Origin: Dehalococcoidia bacterium
Lineage (GTDB): Bacteria; Chloroflexota; Dehalococcoidia; GIF9; AB-539-J10
NCBI GenBank assembly: GCA_030603485.1
Contig: JAUVXS010000041.1
Span: 1-12,602, forward strand
Direction of reading: 5' to 3'
Length of the DNA: 12,602 bases
Shown: positions 1 to 6,037 of the stretch, piece after piece
Layout: the number at the start of each line of letters is the position of its first letter
How positions within the stretch are numbered: the first letter of the stretch is position 1
The notes under the pieces: generated by a model
Database searches by the model: none
What the model was told of the DNA's origin: nothing
Seen by the model: only the letters and a program-made list of their open reading frames with translations
Made by a program: the position numbers and the translations under genes

Positions 1-2316
1 ATTTTCTACATACCTCTGAATAGCCCGGCGTAAGGGACGAGCTCCATATACAGGATCGTAGCCTTTCTGAGCCAACCAGGCTTTAACTTCCTCATTGACT
101 TCAAGCTTAATATCGCGCTCAGCCAACCTCTGTTCTACTTCATGAATAAGTAGGCCAACAATGCTCTTCAAGTGCTCTTCAGTTAGAAGATGGAATATAA
201 TGACATCATCTATCCTGTTGAGTAGCTCGGGGCGAAAGGTTCGTTTTAGGGCAGTTTCTATAGCAGTTCTCATTCTTTGCTCATCACCTTCCTCTTTACG
301 GGAAAAGCCGATTCCCCCACGTTGGAATTCTTCGGTGCCTAAGTTGCTGGTCATGATTATCACTGTGTTTCTGAAATCCACAGTTCTGCCATGCCCGTCC
401 GTAAGCCTGCCATCCTCCAGCAACTGTAATAATATGTTGAAGACGTCAGGATGAGCTTTTTCTACCTCATCGAAGAGGATGACCCGGTAGGGACGGCGGC
501 GCACTGCCTCAGTCAATTGACCACCCTCTTCATACCCCACATATCCCGGTGGCGACCCGATAAGACGGGATACGGTGTGCTTTTCCATATATTCCGACAT
601 GTCCATTCTTACCATGGTGTCTTCGTCGTCGAAGAGGAACTCGGCTAAAGCGCGAGCCAACTCGGTTTTTCCCACGCCGGTAGGGCCGAGAAAAATGAAG
701 CTGCCAATAGGTCGTTTGGGGTCCTTGAGGCCGGCTCGGCCTCGCTTGATAGCCTCGGAGACGGCAGCCACTGCCTCTTCCTGGTCCACTATTCTCTGGT
801 GGATCCTTTCCTCCATGTGTACCAATTTATCAGTTTCCGTTTCCATCATCCGCGAAACGGGTATGCCCGTCCACTGGGCAACTAATTCAGCGATGTCCTC
901 CTCGTCTACGACACTATCAATTTTCTTATCTTGTTGCCATTCTAATCTGGCTTGATTGTACTCTTGGTCCAAGCGCATCCTTTCCGCCTTCAATTCAGTA
1001 GCTTTCTGGTAGTCCCCTCGTTGGGAAGCAGCCTCCTCTTCATCAATCAGGTGCTTCATCTTCCGGTCCAAAGTTTTCACTTCTTCTGGAGCGCTTTCCA
1101 TATCTATGCGTAGCTTGCTGGCTGCCTCGTCGATCAAGTCAATTGCCTTGTCAGGTAAGAATCTATCGGATATATATCTCTGGCTCAGCTTGGCAGCAGC
1201 CACCAGGGCGGAATCCTCGATTTTTATTTTGTGGTGTGCTTCATATCTAGGACGAAGTCCTTGGAGCATCTCTATGGTGGCTTCTGTGCTGGGTTCATCG
1301 AGATAAACAGGGCTGAAACGTCTCTCCAGAGCTTTATCTTTTTCAATACGCTTTCTATACTCATCGAGTGTAGTAGCCCCGATACATTGAATCTCACCAC
1401 GAGCCAGTGCTGGCTTCAGCATATTACTGGCGTCGATTGCTCCTTCGGCAGCTCCGGCTCCTACCACGGTGTGAAGTTCATCAATGAACATAATTACTTC
1501 GCCGGCCGCCTGCCGGACTTCGTCTAAAACTGCCTTCAACCTTTCCTCAAACTCGCCGCGGAATTTGCTACCCGCTACCAACGCTCCCATGTCTAAAGCC
1601 ACCACCTTCTTCCCTTTCAGAGAATCAGGAACATCTTCAGCGGTAATCTTTTGAGCTAATCCCTCAGCAATGGCTGTCTTGCCTACTCCGGCGTCACCAA
1701 TAATCACGGGGTTGTTCTTGGTACGCCGGGAAAGTATTTGCGTTACACGTTTGATTTCGTTTTCCCTCCCAATTACAGGGTCGAGTTTACCCTGACGAGC
1801 TAACTCTGTAAGGTCATGCCCGTATTTTTCCAGGGAGCGGTATTTACTTTCCGCTTGACGGTCGGTAACTCGATGTCCGCCACGAATTTTCTGCAAAGCT
1901 TGATAAATCTTTTCCTGGTTAACACCAGATTCAGCTAGAATTGTTGCGGCTTCACCTCTGGTTTCCCCGGCGATAGCAACGAGCAAATGCTCCGTACTGA
2001 CAAACTCATCCTTGAGCCTGTCGGCCTCTCTGTTGGCATTCTCGAGAAGAGCAGAAATCCGCGGGGTAGCATAAATTTGCGTGGCTTCGTAAGCTATTTT
2101 GGGGAAACTCTCAAGTGTTGATTCTACTCGCTTTTTTACCACATCAATATCCACACCTAGCATTTGTAATATGTCCCTGGTTACCCCCTTTTCCTGCTCC
2201 AGTAAGGCCAATAGAATATGTTCCACATCCCACTGGTTATGGCGATAGCGACGAACCATCTCTTGTGAGGCTGCTAGAACTTCCTGCGCCTGCTCAGTAA
2301 ATCTCTCTGGTTTCAA
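1..2316 (-). CDS. Clp/Hsp100 AAA+ unfoldase, ClpC-like with ClpB features (3' end outside window)
   Basis: ATP-driven hexameric protein unfoldase of the heat-shock response. 772 codons are visible; the frame runs open through base 1, and by comparison with ClpB/ClpC perhaps 40-50 C-terminal residues are missing. Order of domains: double Clp-N repeat (about 5-145); AAA1 with Walker A GDAGVGKT (207-214) and Walker B FIDE (277-280); a short middle domain (about 403-472) containing a UVR-like segment (about 425-450); AAA2 with Walker A GPTGVGKT (544-551), Walker B ILFDE (613-617) and the C-terminal GYDPVYGARPLRRAI block. An IGF tripeptide at 669-671 lies where ClpC proteins dock ClpP. The start is a TTG with a GGAGG box 9 bases upstream; the residues that follow (KPERFTEQAQ) match the family's usual N-terminus. 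Last visible gene of the operon, 4 bases after hspR. May be labelled ClpB in databases; the middle domain and IGF loop favour ClpC. Family certain, subtype less so. Confidence 0.93.
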   Translation of the reverse strand, partial: MKPERFTEQAQEVLAASQEMVRRYRHNQWDVEHILLALLEQEKGVTRDILQMLGVDIDVVKKRVESTLESFPKIAYEATQIYATPRISALLENANREADRLKDEFVSTEHLLVAIAGETRGEAATILAESGVNQEKIYQALQKIRGGHRVTDRQAESKYRSLEKYGHDLTELARQGKLDPVIGRENEIKRVTQILSRRTKNNPVIIGDAGVGKTAIAEGLAQKITAEDVPDSLKGKKVVALDMGALVAGSKFRGEFEERLKAVLDEVRQAAGEVIMFIDELHTVVGAGAAEGAIDASNMLKPALARGEIQCIGATTLDEYRKRIEKDKALERRFSPVYLDEPSTEATIEMLQGLRPRYEAHHKIKIEDSALVAAAKLSQRYISDRFLPDKAIDLIDEAASKLRIDMESAPEEVKTLDRKMKHLIDEEEAASQRGDYQKATELKAERMRLDQEYNQARLEWQQDKKIDSVVDEEDIAELVAQWTGIPVSRMMETETDKLVHMEERIHQRIVDQEEAVAAVSEAIKRGRAGLKDPKRPIGSFIFLGPTGVGKTELARALAEFLFDDEDTMVRMDMSEYMEKHTVSRLIGSPPGYVGYEEGGQLTEAVRRRPYRVILFDEVEKAHPDVFNILLQLLEDGRLTDGHGRTVDFRNTVIIMTSNLGTEEFQRGGIGFSRKEEGDEQRMRTAIETALKRTFRPELLNRIDDVIIFHLLTEEHLKSIVGLLIHEVEQRLAERDIKLEVNEEVKAWLAQKGYDPVYGARPLRRAIQRYVEN

Positions 2317-2330
2317 CTTTCTACACCTCC
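2314..2330 (-). promoter_or_regulatory. Ribosome binding site deciding the TTG start of the Clp gene
   Basis: On the minus strand GGAGG (2326-2330) lies inside the last codons of hspR, 9 bases before TTG (2314-2316). No in-frame ATG lies nearby that would keep the conserved N-terminal residues, so TTG is the supported start. The hspR stop is only 4 bases upstream, which suggests translational coupling. Confidence 0.8.
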
Positions 2331-2683
2331 TTCCATTCTGCGTCTTCTATTATGTCCTCTATTATGTCTTCTATTTCAGCTTCGGCAACTTTCTTAATGT
2401 TTCTCTCCATTTCCTCAAGTTGCTGTTGCATCTCTTTCATCCTTTGCATCAACCTCAACGCCACCTCCACCCCAGCCAAATTAACGCCACAATCACTCAT
2501 CAGAGCCTTAATATAGCGCAAACGGGCAACGTCTTCCTCCGAATAGAGACGGATATTGCCACTTGAGCGCTCTGGCTGTACCAGCCCCAGCCTTTCGTAA
2601 TACCGCAATGTGTGAGCTTCTATTCCTATCATTCTGGCGGCTATGCTTATTACATATCTTGATTTAGATTCCCAGTACATCAT
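2321..2683 (-). CDS. hspR: HspR, MerR-family heat-shock repressor
   Basis: Transcriptional repressor of chaperone genes; in Streptomyces and Helicobacter, HspR binds inverted repeats at heat-shock promoters and is helped by DnaK. The protein is 120 residues, normal for the family. It has a MerR-type winged helix at about 10-75, with the typical HTLRYYERLGLVQP stretch (24-37) and GNIRLYSEEDV (42-52), then a coiled coil (about 79-100) and an acidic tail with the repeated unit EDII. It lies between the J-protein (14-base gap) and the Clp gene (4-base gap), so it is autoregulated if it acts on the promoter at 3711-3739. Two adjacent ATG codons exist (2683 and 2680); a GAGGTG box at 2689-2694 lies 5 and 8 bases from them, so the second may be the real start. 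The gene order resembles the cbpA-hspR operon of Helicobacter pylori. Confidence 0.9.
   Translation of the reverse strand: MMYWESKSRYVISIAARMIGIEAHTLRYYERLGLVQPERSSGNIRLYSEEDVARLRYIKALMSDCGVNLAGVEVALRLMQRMKEMQQQLEEMERNIKKVAEAEIEDIIEDIIEDAEWKEV
2342..2377 (-). repeat. Three 12-bp tandem units in the hspR tail
   Basis: Plus-strand units GTCTTCTATTAT, GTCCTCTATTAT and GTCTTCTATTTC follow one another without a gap. They encode the acidic IEDIIEDIIED stretch at the end of HspR. Because the unit is four codons long, gain or loss of a unit would keep the frame. Confidence 0.85.
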
Positions 2684-2697
2684 CGTGGCACCTCGCT

Positions 2698-3684
2698 TTA
2701 TGTGGATCGCAGGGACCGCAATCTCTCAAATAGTTTATTTTCCTCCTCGGTCAAATTGGTGGGCAGAACCACTTTTACCTTGGCGAACATATTGCCGTAA
2801 TTGGCATTACTCAGTACTGGCATGCCCTTCCCTGCCATGCGGAAAACCTTGCCGTTTTGAGTCTCCGGTGGTATTTTAAGAGATAGATTGCCGTTTAAAG
2901 TGGGCAATCCAACCTCGCCACCCAATATGGCGGTGGTTAAAGGCACTGAGACTTCAGTGTAAAGGTCGTTTCCTTTACGCTCAAAGAGCTTGTGGCGAAG
3001 AACTTTTACTACAAGATAAAGGTCGCCTTTATTGCCACCGGTACGGCCAGGACCACCTTCCCCTGCTATACGAATCCTCGAGCCATCTCTAACTCCCGCT
3101 GGAATCTTAACCTCTAGGCGCCTGGGAATTACTTTTCCACCGGCACCTGCACAAATAGTACAAACTCGATTGCCTACTTTGCCTGTTCCGCCACATGCTG
3201 TACAAAGCTCCTCGGTCTGAAGCTGTATAACACGCGTAGAGCCATGGTAAGCTTCCTCAAGGGTTACCTCGATCGTTGATTCCATATGCTGACCGCGCTG
3301 CGGCTCGCGCCTAATCCTCGAGCCTATACCAGAATCGCCGAACAAGCTTGATAAAATATCGCCAAAGCCGCTCAGATCGCCATATTCGAAAGTCGTGCCA
3401 CCCCTGCCGAAATCCTGTCGAACTCTCTCCCGGCCCCCGGATTTAGCAAATTGCTCAGCATATTCCCACTGGTCACCAAACTGGTCATATTTCTTTCGCC
3501 TTTTAGGATCAGAAATAACCTCATAAGCCGCATTTATCTCTTTAAATCTTTCCTCAGCTGATTTGTCGCCAGGGTTAAGGTCAGGGTGGTGTTTACGAGC
3601 CAAACGGCGGTAGGCCTGCTTGATTTCCTTTTCTGAAGCATTCCTACTTACGCCTAAAATTTGATAATAGTCCTTGCCGGCCAT
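2698..3684 (-). CDS. DnaJ/CbpA-like co-chaperone with a half zinc centre
   Basis: Hsp40 co-chaperone that stimulates DnaK ATP hydrolysis and delivers unfolded clients. 328 residues. The J domain (about 5-70) has the HPD triad at 33-35; a G/F-rich linker follows (about 93-121, with GFGDILSSLFGDSG); then the peptide-binding beta domains and C-terminal domain (about 134-325). Only two CxxCxGxG-type repeats are present (CTACGGTG 161-168 and CTICAGAG 175-182), against four in classical DnaJ and none in CbpA; they could hold a single zinc ion. First gene of the operon with hspR and the Clp unfoldase, so likely heat-induced. The ATG at 3684 is preceded by AGGA at a 7-base spacing, and the leader from the predicted promoter is about 20 bases. 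A second, complete DnaJ lies at 4951-6030. Confidence 0.93.
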   Translation of the reverse strand: MAGKDYYQILGVSRNASEKEIKQAYRRLARKHHPDLNPGDKSAEERFKEINAAYEVISDPKRRKKYDQFGDQWEYAEQFAKSGGRERVRQDFGRGGTTFEYGDLSGFGDILSSLFGDSGIGSRIRREPQRGQHMESTIEVTLEEAYHGSTRVIQLQTEELCTACGGTGKVGNRVCTICAGAGGKVIPRRLEVKIPAGVRDGSRIRIAGEGGPGRTGGNKGDLYLVVKVLRHKLFERKGNDLYTEVSVPLTTAILGGEVGLPTLNGNLSLKIPPETQNGKVFRMAGKGMPVLSNANYGNMFAKVKVVLPTNLTEEENKLFERLRSLRST

Positions 3685-3710
3685 CTCTCTTTCCTAATAA
3701 TTTCACTCTA

Positions 3711-3739
3711 ATTATAAAGGCCTTTAACTAATTTGTCAA
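3711..3739 (-). promoter_or_regulatory. Consensus sigma-70 promoter of the J-protein/hspR/Clp operon
   Basis: Read on the minus strand: -35 TTGACA (3734-3739), 17-base spacer, -10 TATAAT (3711-3716). Both boxes and the spacer match the consensus exactly. The predicted start of transcription is near 3704, about 20 bases before the J-protein ATG. A perfect-consensus promoter is expected to need a repressor, which fits HspR control. Confidence 0.85.
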
Positions 3740-3766
3740 ATGACCTTAACCAATCATCGAAGGAAT

Positions 3767-3795
3767 TTGACAATGTTGTTTAACTTTCCTATACT
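3767..3795 (+). promoter_or_regulatory. Near-consensus sigma-70 promoter of hsp20
   Basis: -35 TTGACA (3767-3772), 17-base spacer, -10 TATACT (3790-3795). Predicted transcription start near 3802, giving a leader of about 49 bases. Its -35 box faces that of the divergent operon promoter; the two form an inverted repeat TTGTCAAAT (3733-3741) / ATTTGACAA (3765-3773) with 23 bases between. Confidence 0.83.
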
Positions 3796-3804
3796 ATCAA
3801 CTGA

Positions 3805-3823
3805 ACTGAGAGGGGGGCTCAGT
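3805..3823. promoter_or_regulatory. Inverted repeat ACTGAG-N7-CTCAGT, candidate operator or leader hairpin
   Basis: Perfect 6-bp arms around a 7-base purine spacer containing six G, placed from about +3 of the predicted hsp20 transcript. The inner TGAG/CTCA resembles the half-sites of the HspR box (CTTGAGT-N7-ACTCAAG), but the spacing between these halves is two bases shorter. It could bind HspR or form a stem at the 5' end of the mRNA. The Shine-Dalgarno sequence at 3836-3843 is outside the repeat. Confidence 0.4.
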
Positions 3824-3850
3824 AAAAAATAACGAAAGGAGGTAATACAG

Positions 3851-4306
3851 ATGGCTATAGAGAGATGGCATCCCTTTACTGAACTTATGAGCCTGAGACA
3901 GGCAATGGACAGGCTGTTTGACGACAGTTTTGTCCGACCCTCGCGCATTCTCAGCACCTTTAGTGAAGCAGGGGCTCCAACCCTGGATGTCTACCAGACA
4001 CCCAACGATGTCGTGGTGAAGACAGCTTTGCCGGGTTTGAAACCGGAGGATGTCAGCATTGACATCACTGGTGAAACCTTGACTATCAAGGGGGAGAGTA
4101 AAACGGAACAAGAGGTCAAAGAAGAAGATTATCTGTACAGGGAGAGACGGTATGGCGCTTTTTCCCGCAGCGTGGTTCTTCCCAGCGAGCTTAAGTCAGA
4201 CAAGGCTGAAGCAACGATGGAGGATGGCGTTCTAACCCTCACTATACCCAAAACTGAAGAAGTAAAGCCCAAAGCAATAAAAGTCAAGGCTAAAGAGAAG
4301 AAATGA
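3851..4306 (+). CDS. Small heat-shock protein, Hsp20/alpha-crystallin family
   Basis: ATP-independent holdase that binds unfolding proteins in the cytoplasm and hands them to the DnaK and Clp machines encoded nearby. 151 residues, typical of bacterial class A Hsp20. The N-terminal arm (1-42, with WHPFTELMSLRQAMDRLFD) is followed by the alpha-crystallin domain (about 43-134), with LPGLKPEDVSI, GAFSRSVVLP (102-111) and the hallmark DGVLTLTIPK (125-134). The C-terminal tail has an I-x-V anchor (IKV 143-145) and ends in lysines. A strong AAAGGAGGT box (3835-3843) precedes the ATG. Divergent from the HspR operon and so probably co-regulated with it. The stop codon abuts the stop of the opposite-strand Nudix gene. 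Confidence 0.96.
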   Translation: MAIERWHPFTELMSLRQAMDRLFDDSFVRPSRILSTFSEAGAPTLDVYQTPNDVVVKTALPGLKPEDVSIDITGETLTIKGESKTEQEVKEEDYLYRERRYGAFSRSVVLPSELKSDKAEATMEDGVLTLTIPKTEEVKPKAIKVKAKEKK

Positions 4307-4852
4307 CTATTGCAGAGTCTCGCTCTCAGACTTCAACAAATCGATGAACTGTCCTAAAATCCTTGCGGTAGCCCCCCAGATGATATGCCCTTCATATTCA
4401 TATGTGTAAGAATCTTGATTGAAATTGGCTTCATCCATCAAGAATGACAGGGGTACGGAAAAGGCTTCCTTGACTTCTTTGCCGTCGGTTCTCAAAGATT
4501 GAGGATGGGGTATGAAGGCGACAAAAGGCGAAATAACATAGTTACTGGTAAGGGTTATGCTATCGTCAAGCTCCCCTAAAATTTCAACATCTTTAGCCTT
4601 TAAACTTATCTCTTCTTCACTCTCTCTGAGGGCAGTTTGGAGTAAGCTGGAATCTGATGGCTCCTGGGTTCCCCCAGGAAAGCAAACCTGCCCTTTGTGG
4701 AAGTTTACCTCATCGCTCCTTTCGGTAAATAAGACATGATACTGGCCCTGGTTATAAAAAAGAGGTATAAGCACGGCTGAAGCTCTAAGGTTTTCGTCGA
4801 TGATTTTCTTTTTCTCGTGATGACGGAGGATTTCTTCAATTTGCTGTTTCAC
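4307..4852 (-). CDS. Nudix hydrolase, CoA pyrophosphatase (NudL/CoAse) type
   Basis: Probably cleaves CoA or a related nucleotide diphosphate derivative to phosphopantetheine and 3',5'-ADP. 181 residues. The CoAse signature LFTERSDEVNFHKG then QVCFPGG (41-61) is followed by the Nudix box (61-84) with TALRESEEEISL; R76, E77, E80 and E81 are the expected metal-binding core. Two changes stand out: the usual Arg four residues before the G of HKGQV is Asn (N50), and the conserved Gly near the end of the box is Ser (S83). The start is GTG at 4852: the next codons upstream in frame lead to a stop without another start. No Shine-Dalgarno sequence is seen, and an extended -10 box lies only 9 bases upstream, so translation may be leaderless. 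Substrate is inferred from family only. Confidence 0.85.
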   Translation of the reverse strand: MKQQIEEILRHHEKKKIIDENLRASAVLIPLFYNQGQYHVLFTERSDEVNFHKGQVCFPGGTQEPSDSSLLQTALRESEEEISLKAKDVEILGELDDSITLTSNYVISPFVAFIPHPQSLRTDGKEVKEAFSVPLSFLMDEANFNQDSYTYEYEGHIIWGATARILGQFIDLLKSESETLQ

Positions 4853-4861
4853 GGTACCATG

Positions 4862-4870
4862 ATTATATCA
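4862..4870 (-). promoter_or_regulatory. Extended -10 promoter of the Nudix gene
   Basis: Minus strand TGATATAAT, an extended -10 element (TGn plus consensus TATAAT). No good -35 is found 16-18 bases upstream, as is allowed for this promoter class. The element ends 9 bases before the GTG codon, so the mRNA would begin within about 3 bases of the start codon. Confidence 0.6.
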
Positions 4871-4912
4871 CTTCTTAAGACGTCCATTATTTGTAAGTTC
4901 AGTAGCTAAAAG

Positions 4913-4942
4913 TTGTCAGCATAGCCATTTAAGGGTTATACT
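4913..4942 (+). promoter_or_regulatory. Promoter of dnaJ, likely giving a leaderless mRNA
   Basis: -35 TTGTCA (4913-4918), 18-base spacer, -10 TATACT (4937-4942). The ATG of dnaJ begins 9 bases after the last base of the -10 box, so transcription would start at or next to the ATG. The AAGG at 4945-4948 is too close to the ATG to work as a normal ribosome binding site. Confidence 0.65.
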
Positions 4943-4950
4943 TAAAGGTT

Positions 4951-6030
4951 ATGGCGATAAAGCAAGATTATTATGAAGTGCTGGCGGTGCCTCGAAACGC
5001 CAGTGATGAGGAAATTAAGAGGGCGTTTCGCAAATTAGCTTTCCAGTACCATCCTGACCGCAATAGAGAGACAGGAGCCGAGGAGAAGTTTAAGGAAATA
5101 AACGAGGCCCACCAGGTCCTGTCCGATCCTGAGAAAAGGAGCAGGTATGATCGCTATGGCCGAGTAGATGTTGCGGAAGGCTTGCCTGATTTTGGCTCTG
5201 GCGGGCTGGGAGATATTTTTGAATCCTTCTTCGGCGGTTTCGGCACCCCATTTGGCCGTACTTCTCAGCGTGTTCCACAGAGGGGAGATAGCTTACAAAG
5301 TCACCTTACTCTTTCCTTTACGGAGGCGGTATTCGGCTATAGTAAAGAGGTTGAAATACAACGCATCGAGTTCTGCCCCTCATGCCATGGCATTGGCAGC
5401 GAACCAGGAACAAATCCCCTGACCTGCCCTGATTGTCGTGGCACAGGGCAAGTTAGGAGAGTTCAGCAAAGTATTTTTGGGCGCTTCACTCATATCACCA
5501 CTTGCTCTCGCTGTGGAGGTAGTGGCGCTGTAATAAGCAATCCTTGTTCTCAATGCCAGGGAAGAGGGAGAATAAAGGTGAAGCGCAAGGTAATGGTTAC
5601 GATTCCTGCTGGTGTGGATGATGGGCAACGATTACGTCTGAATGGAGAGGGGAGCGCTGGCTTGTATGGAGGCCCTCCCGGAGACTTCTATGTCACCTTT
5701 TCAGTAAAGCCACACAATCTATTCCATAGAGATGGCAGTGACATTCTCTACGAGTTACCAATCAATTTTGCTCAAGCGGCTCTGGGCGATGAGGTAAGAG
5801 TGCCCTCGTTAGATGGAAAGGTAGATTTAAGAATACCACCAGGAACTCAAAATGGGAAAATCTTTCGCTTTAAAGGTAAGGGAATCCTTTATATTGATGG
5901 CAAGGGAAGCGGAAACTTGCTCGTCAAAGTAGTCATAATAACTCCACAACACCTGGATAAAAACCAGCGTCATCTTTTTGAAGAATTAGCCAAGGCACTA
6001 TCTCGGACTGAACCGCCTCTAGACATCTAG
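4951..6030 (+). CDS. dnaJ: Chaperone DnaJ, full type I Hsp40
   Basis: Co-chaperone of DnaK: it binds unfolded clients and triggers DnaK ATP hydrolysis. 359 residues, a little short of the roughly 375 usual for DnaJ. J domain (5-70) with HPD at 34-36; G/F region (82-102); complete zinc domain with four CxxCxGxG repeats (CPSCHGIG 142-149, CPDCRGTG 159-166, CSRCGGSG 185-192, CSQCQGRG 199-206); C-terminal peptide-binding domains (about 210-345). It stands alone: no dnaK or grpE is beside it, and it belongs to a different transcription unit from the J-protein at 2698-3684. It converges with gpsA, 7 bases apart, and no terminator hairpin is visible between them. The start is ATG, chosen because the J domain begins four residues later and the promoter lies directly upstream. 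Confidence 0.96.
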   Translation: MAIKQDYYEVLAVPRNASDEEIKRAFRKLAFQYHPDRNRETGAEEKFKEINEAHQVLSDPEKRSRYDRYGRVDVAEGLPDFGSGGLGDIFESFFGGFGTPFGRTSQRVPQRGDSLQSHLTLSFTEAVFGYSKEVEIQRIEFCPSCHGIGSEPGTNPLTCPDCRGTGQVRRVQQSIFGRFTHITTCSRCGGSGAVISNPCSQCQGRGRIKVKRKVMVTIPAGVDDGQRLRLNGEGSAGLYGGPPGDFYVTFSVKPHNLFHRDGSDILYELPINFAQAALGDEVRVPSLDGKVDLRIPPGTQNGKIFRFKGKGILYIDGKGSGNLLVKVVIITPQHLDKNQRHLFEELAKALSRTEPPLDI

Positions 6031-6037
6031 TCCGGAG

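Noticed and set aside
575..955. Plus-strand open frame of 126 codons
   Set aside because: It is antisense to the conserved AAA2 and middle region of the Clp gene, with no recognisable protein motif; a shadow frame.
3802..3850. RNA thermometer in the hsp20 leader
   Set aside because: The only clear stem (3805-3823) does not include the Shine-Dalgarno sequence, and no anti-Shine-Dalgarno or four-U stretch is present to pair with it.
4902..4920. TGACAA on the minus strand as -35 box of the Nudix promoter
   Set aside because: It lies more than 40 bases from the -10 box, far beyond the working spacing; the extended -10 explains the promoter better.
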